Below, piece after piece: positions 58,606 to 58,863 of a stretch of DNA of 58,863 nucleotides. The translations under genes were made by a program, and so were the position numbers. How positions within the stretch are numbered: position 1 is the first letter of the stretch; each line of letters starts with the position of its first letter. Under the pieces are notes generated by a model that worked only from the letters and a program-made list of their open reading frames with translations, did not search any database and was not told the origin of the DNA. The DNA is from Yinghuangia elevatio. GTDB taxonomy: Bacteria > Actinomycetota > Actinomycetes > Streptomycetales > Streptomycetaceae. Location: contig NZ_JBEZFP010000045.1 of NCBI RefSeq assembly GCF_040649515.1, forward strand, positions 1-58,863, read 5' to 3'.

Positions 58606-58863
58606 ATGGAGGAAACCGTGAGGGCCGTCATCCCCCGTCCCACCACGCAACACCGCCCCGGCTCGGCCGCCGGCACCGCGTCCGGCGCCCTGCTGGCCTG
58701 CGAGAGATGGCGCGTCGAATCCGCCGACACGGCGCTGGAGCCGGTGGCGGCCGTCGTCCGGGCGCTGCTGGCGCCGCACACGGACGCGGACACCGACGAC
58801 GGCGAGGTCCGCACGGTCGTGTTGGAACTGAGCGCCCCGGAGGACCCCGCTCCCGTACGGTCC
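58606..58863 (+). CDS. N-terminus of an unidentified gene, cut by the window end
   Basis: An open frame runs off the right edge for at least 86 codons. Two starts are credible: an ATG at 58606 with AGGAAG upstream, and a GTG at 58618 with GGAGG upstream. The visible part, SGALLACERWRVESADTALE followed by PVAAVVRALLAPHTDADTDD, looks like folded protein. A glycoside hydrolase or its N-terminal fold domain would fit the locus, but no motif proves it. Confidence 0.55.
   Translation, partial: MEETVRAVIPRPTTQHRPGSAAGTASGALLACERWRVESADTALEPVAAVVRALLAPHTDADTDDGEVRTVVLELSAPEDPAPVRS

Noticed and set aside
1..58863. tRNA, rRNA, CRISPR arrays, complete insertion sequences
   Set aside because: None recognised by eye. 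Only a decayed IS5-type fragment was seen; short tandem repeats present do not have CRISPR spacing.

Overview
This window is high-GC (roughly 70-75% by eye) actinobacterial DNA. GTG starts, purine-rich ribosome binding sites, 4-base stop/start overlaps, a class F sortase, LAXTG wall-sorting signals, a SigK/RskA-like sigma pair, mycothiol-era arsenic genes and KatG all fit a Streptomyces-like soil actinomycete. The many small relic genes suggest an accessory part of the chromosome rather than the conserved core. The species cannot be named from the sequence alone.

Layout. 1-5.4 kb: a cut-off esterase, a quinone oxidoreductase relic, a tightly overlapped ribbon-helix-helix/VOC/methyltransferase operon, a GNAT acetyltransferase and a class II glutamine amidotransferase. 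5.8-12.5 kb: two operons facing each other. The first is hydrolase, FAD oxidoreductase, DUF1365 and SRPBCC. The second is DUF4397 surface protein, class F sortase, ECF sigma factor and anti-sigma factor. Together they resemble the mycobacterial sigK neighbourhood. 12.5-16.7 kb: a short-chain dehydrogenase, a large membrane protein and a DUF72 protein.

16.8-30.6 kb: two similar cell-surface polysaccharide modules. Each has a processive GT2 synthase, a NodB-type polysaccharide deacetylase and a protein ending in a LAXTG sorting signal. One of those proteins is a 51-residue peptide that is little more than the sorting signal. A PIG-L deacetylase with a propeller-like tail lies beside the second module. 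An arsenic resistance cluster at 19.8-24.3 kb (arsI, three arsR, acr3, arsC, arsN and an antisense arsM relic) separates the two modules.

30.6-38.5 kb: a truncated PQQ-repeat lipoprotein, a membrane-anchored hypothetical protein, about 1.4 kb with no supportable gene, tsaC/sua5, relics of a beta-carbonic anhydrase and of an IS5-type transposase, and a GntR-TetR chimeric regulator divergent from an FAD monooxygenase, with two identical palindromes between them. 38.9-47.9 kb: two serine hydrolases (one carrying an in-frame 33-base repeat), an OmpR-type two-component system, a small HTH protein and katG.

48.2-58.9 kb: a Tc-toxin relic, then what looks like a carbohydrate-use locus. It contains a dipeptide-type ABC transporter (binding lipoprotein, permease, a permease-ATPase fusion and a second ATPase), a divergent GH3 beta-glycosidase, a GH1 beta-glycosidase with its TetR regulator, and the start of an unidentified gene at the right edge. 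Imported oligosaccharides would be cut to monomers by GH3 and GH1, with TetR probably controlling the GH1 side. No tRNA, rRNA or CRISPR array was seen.
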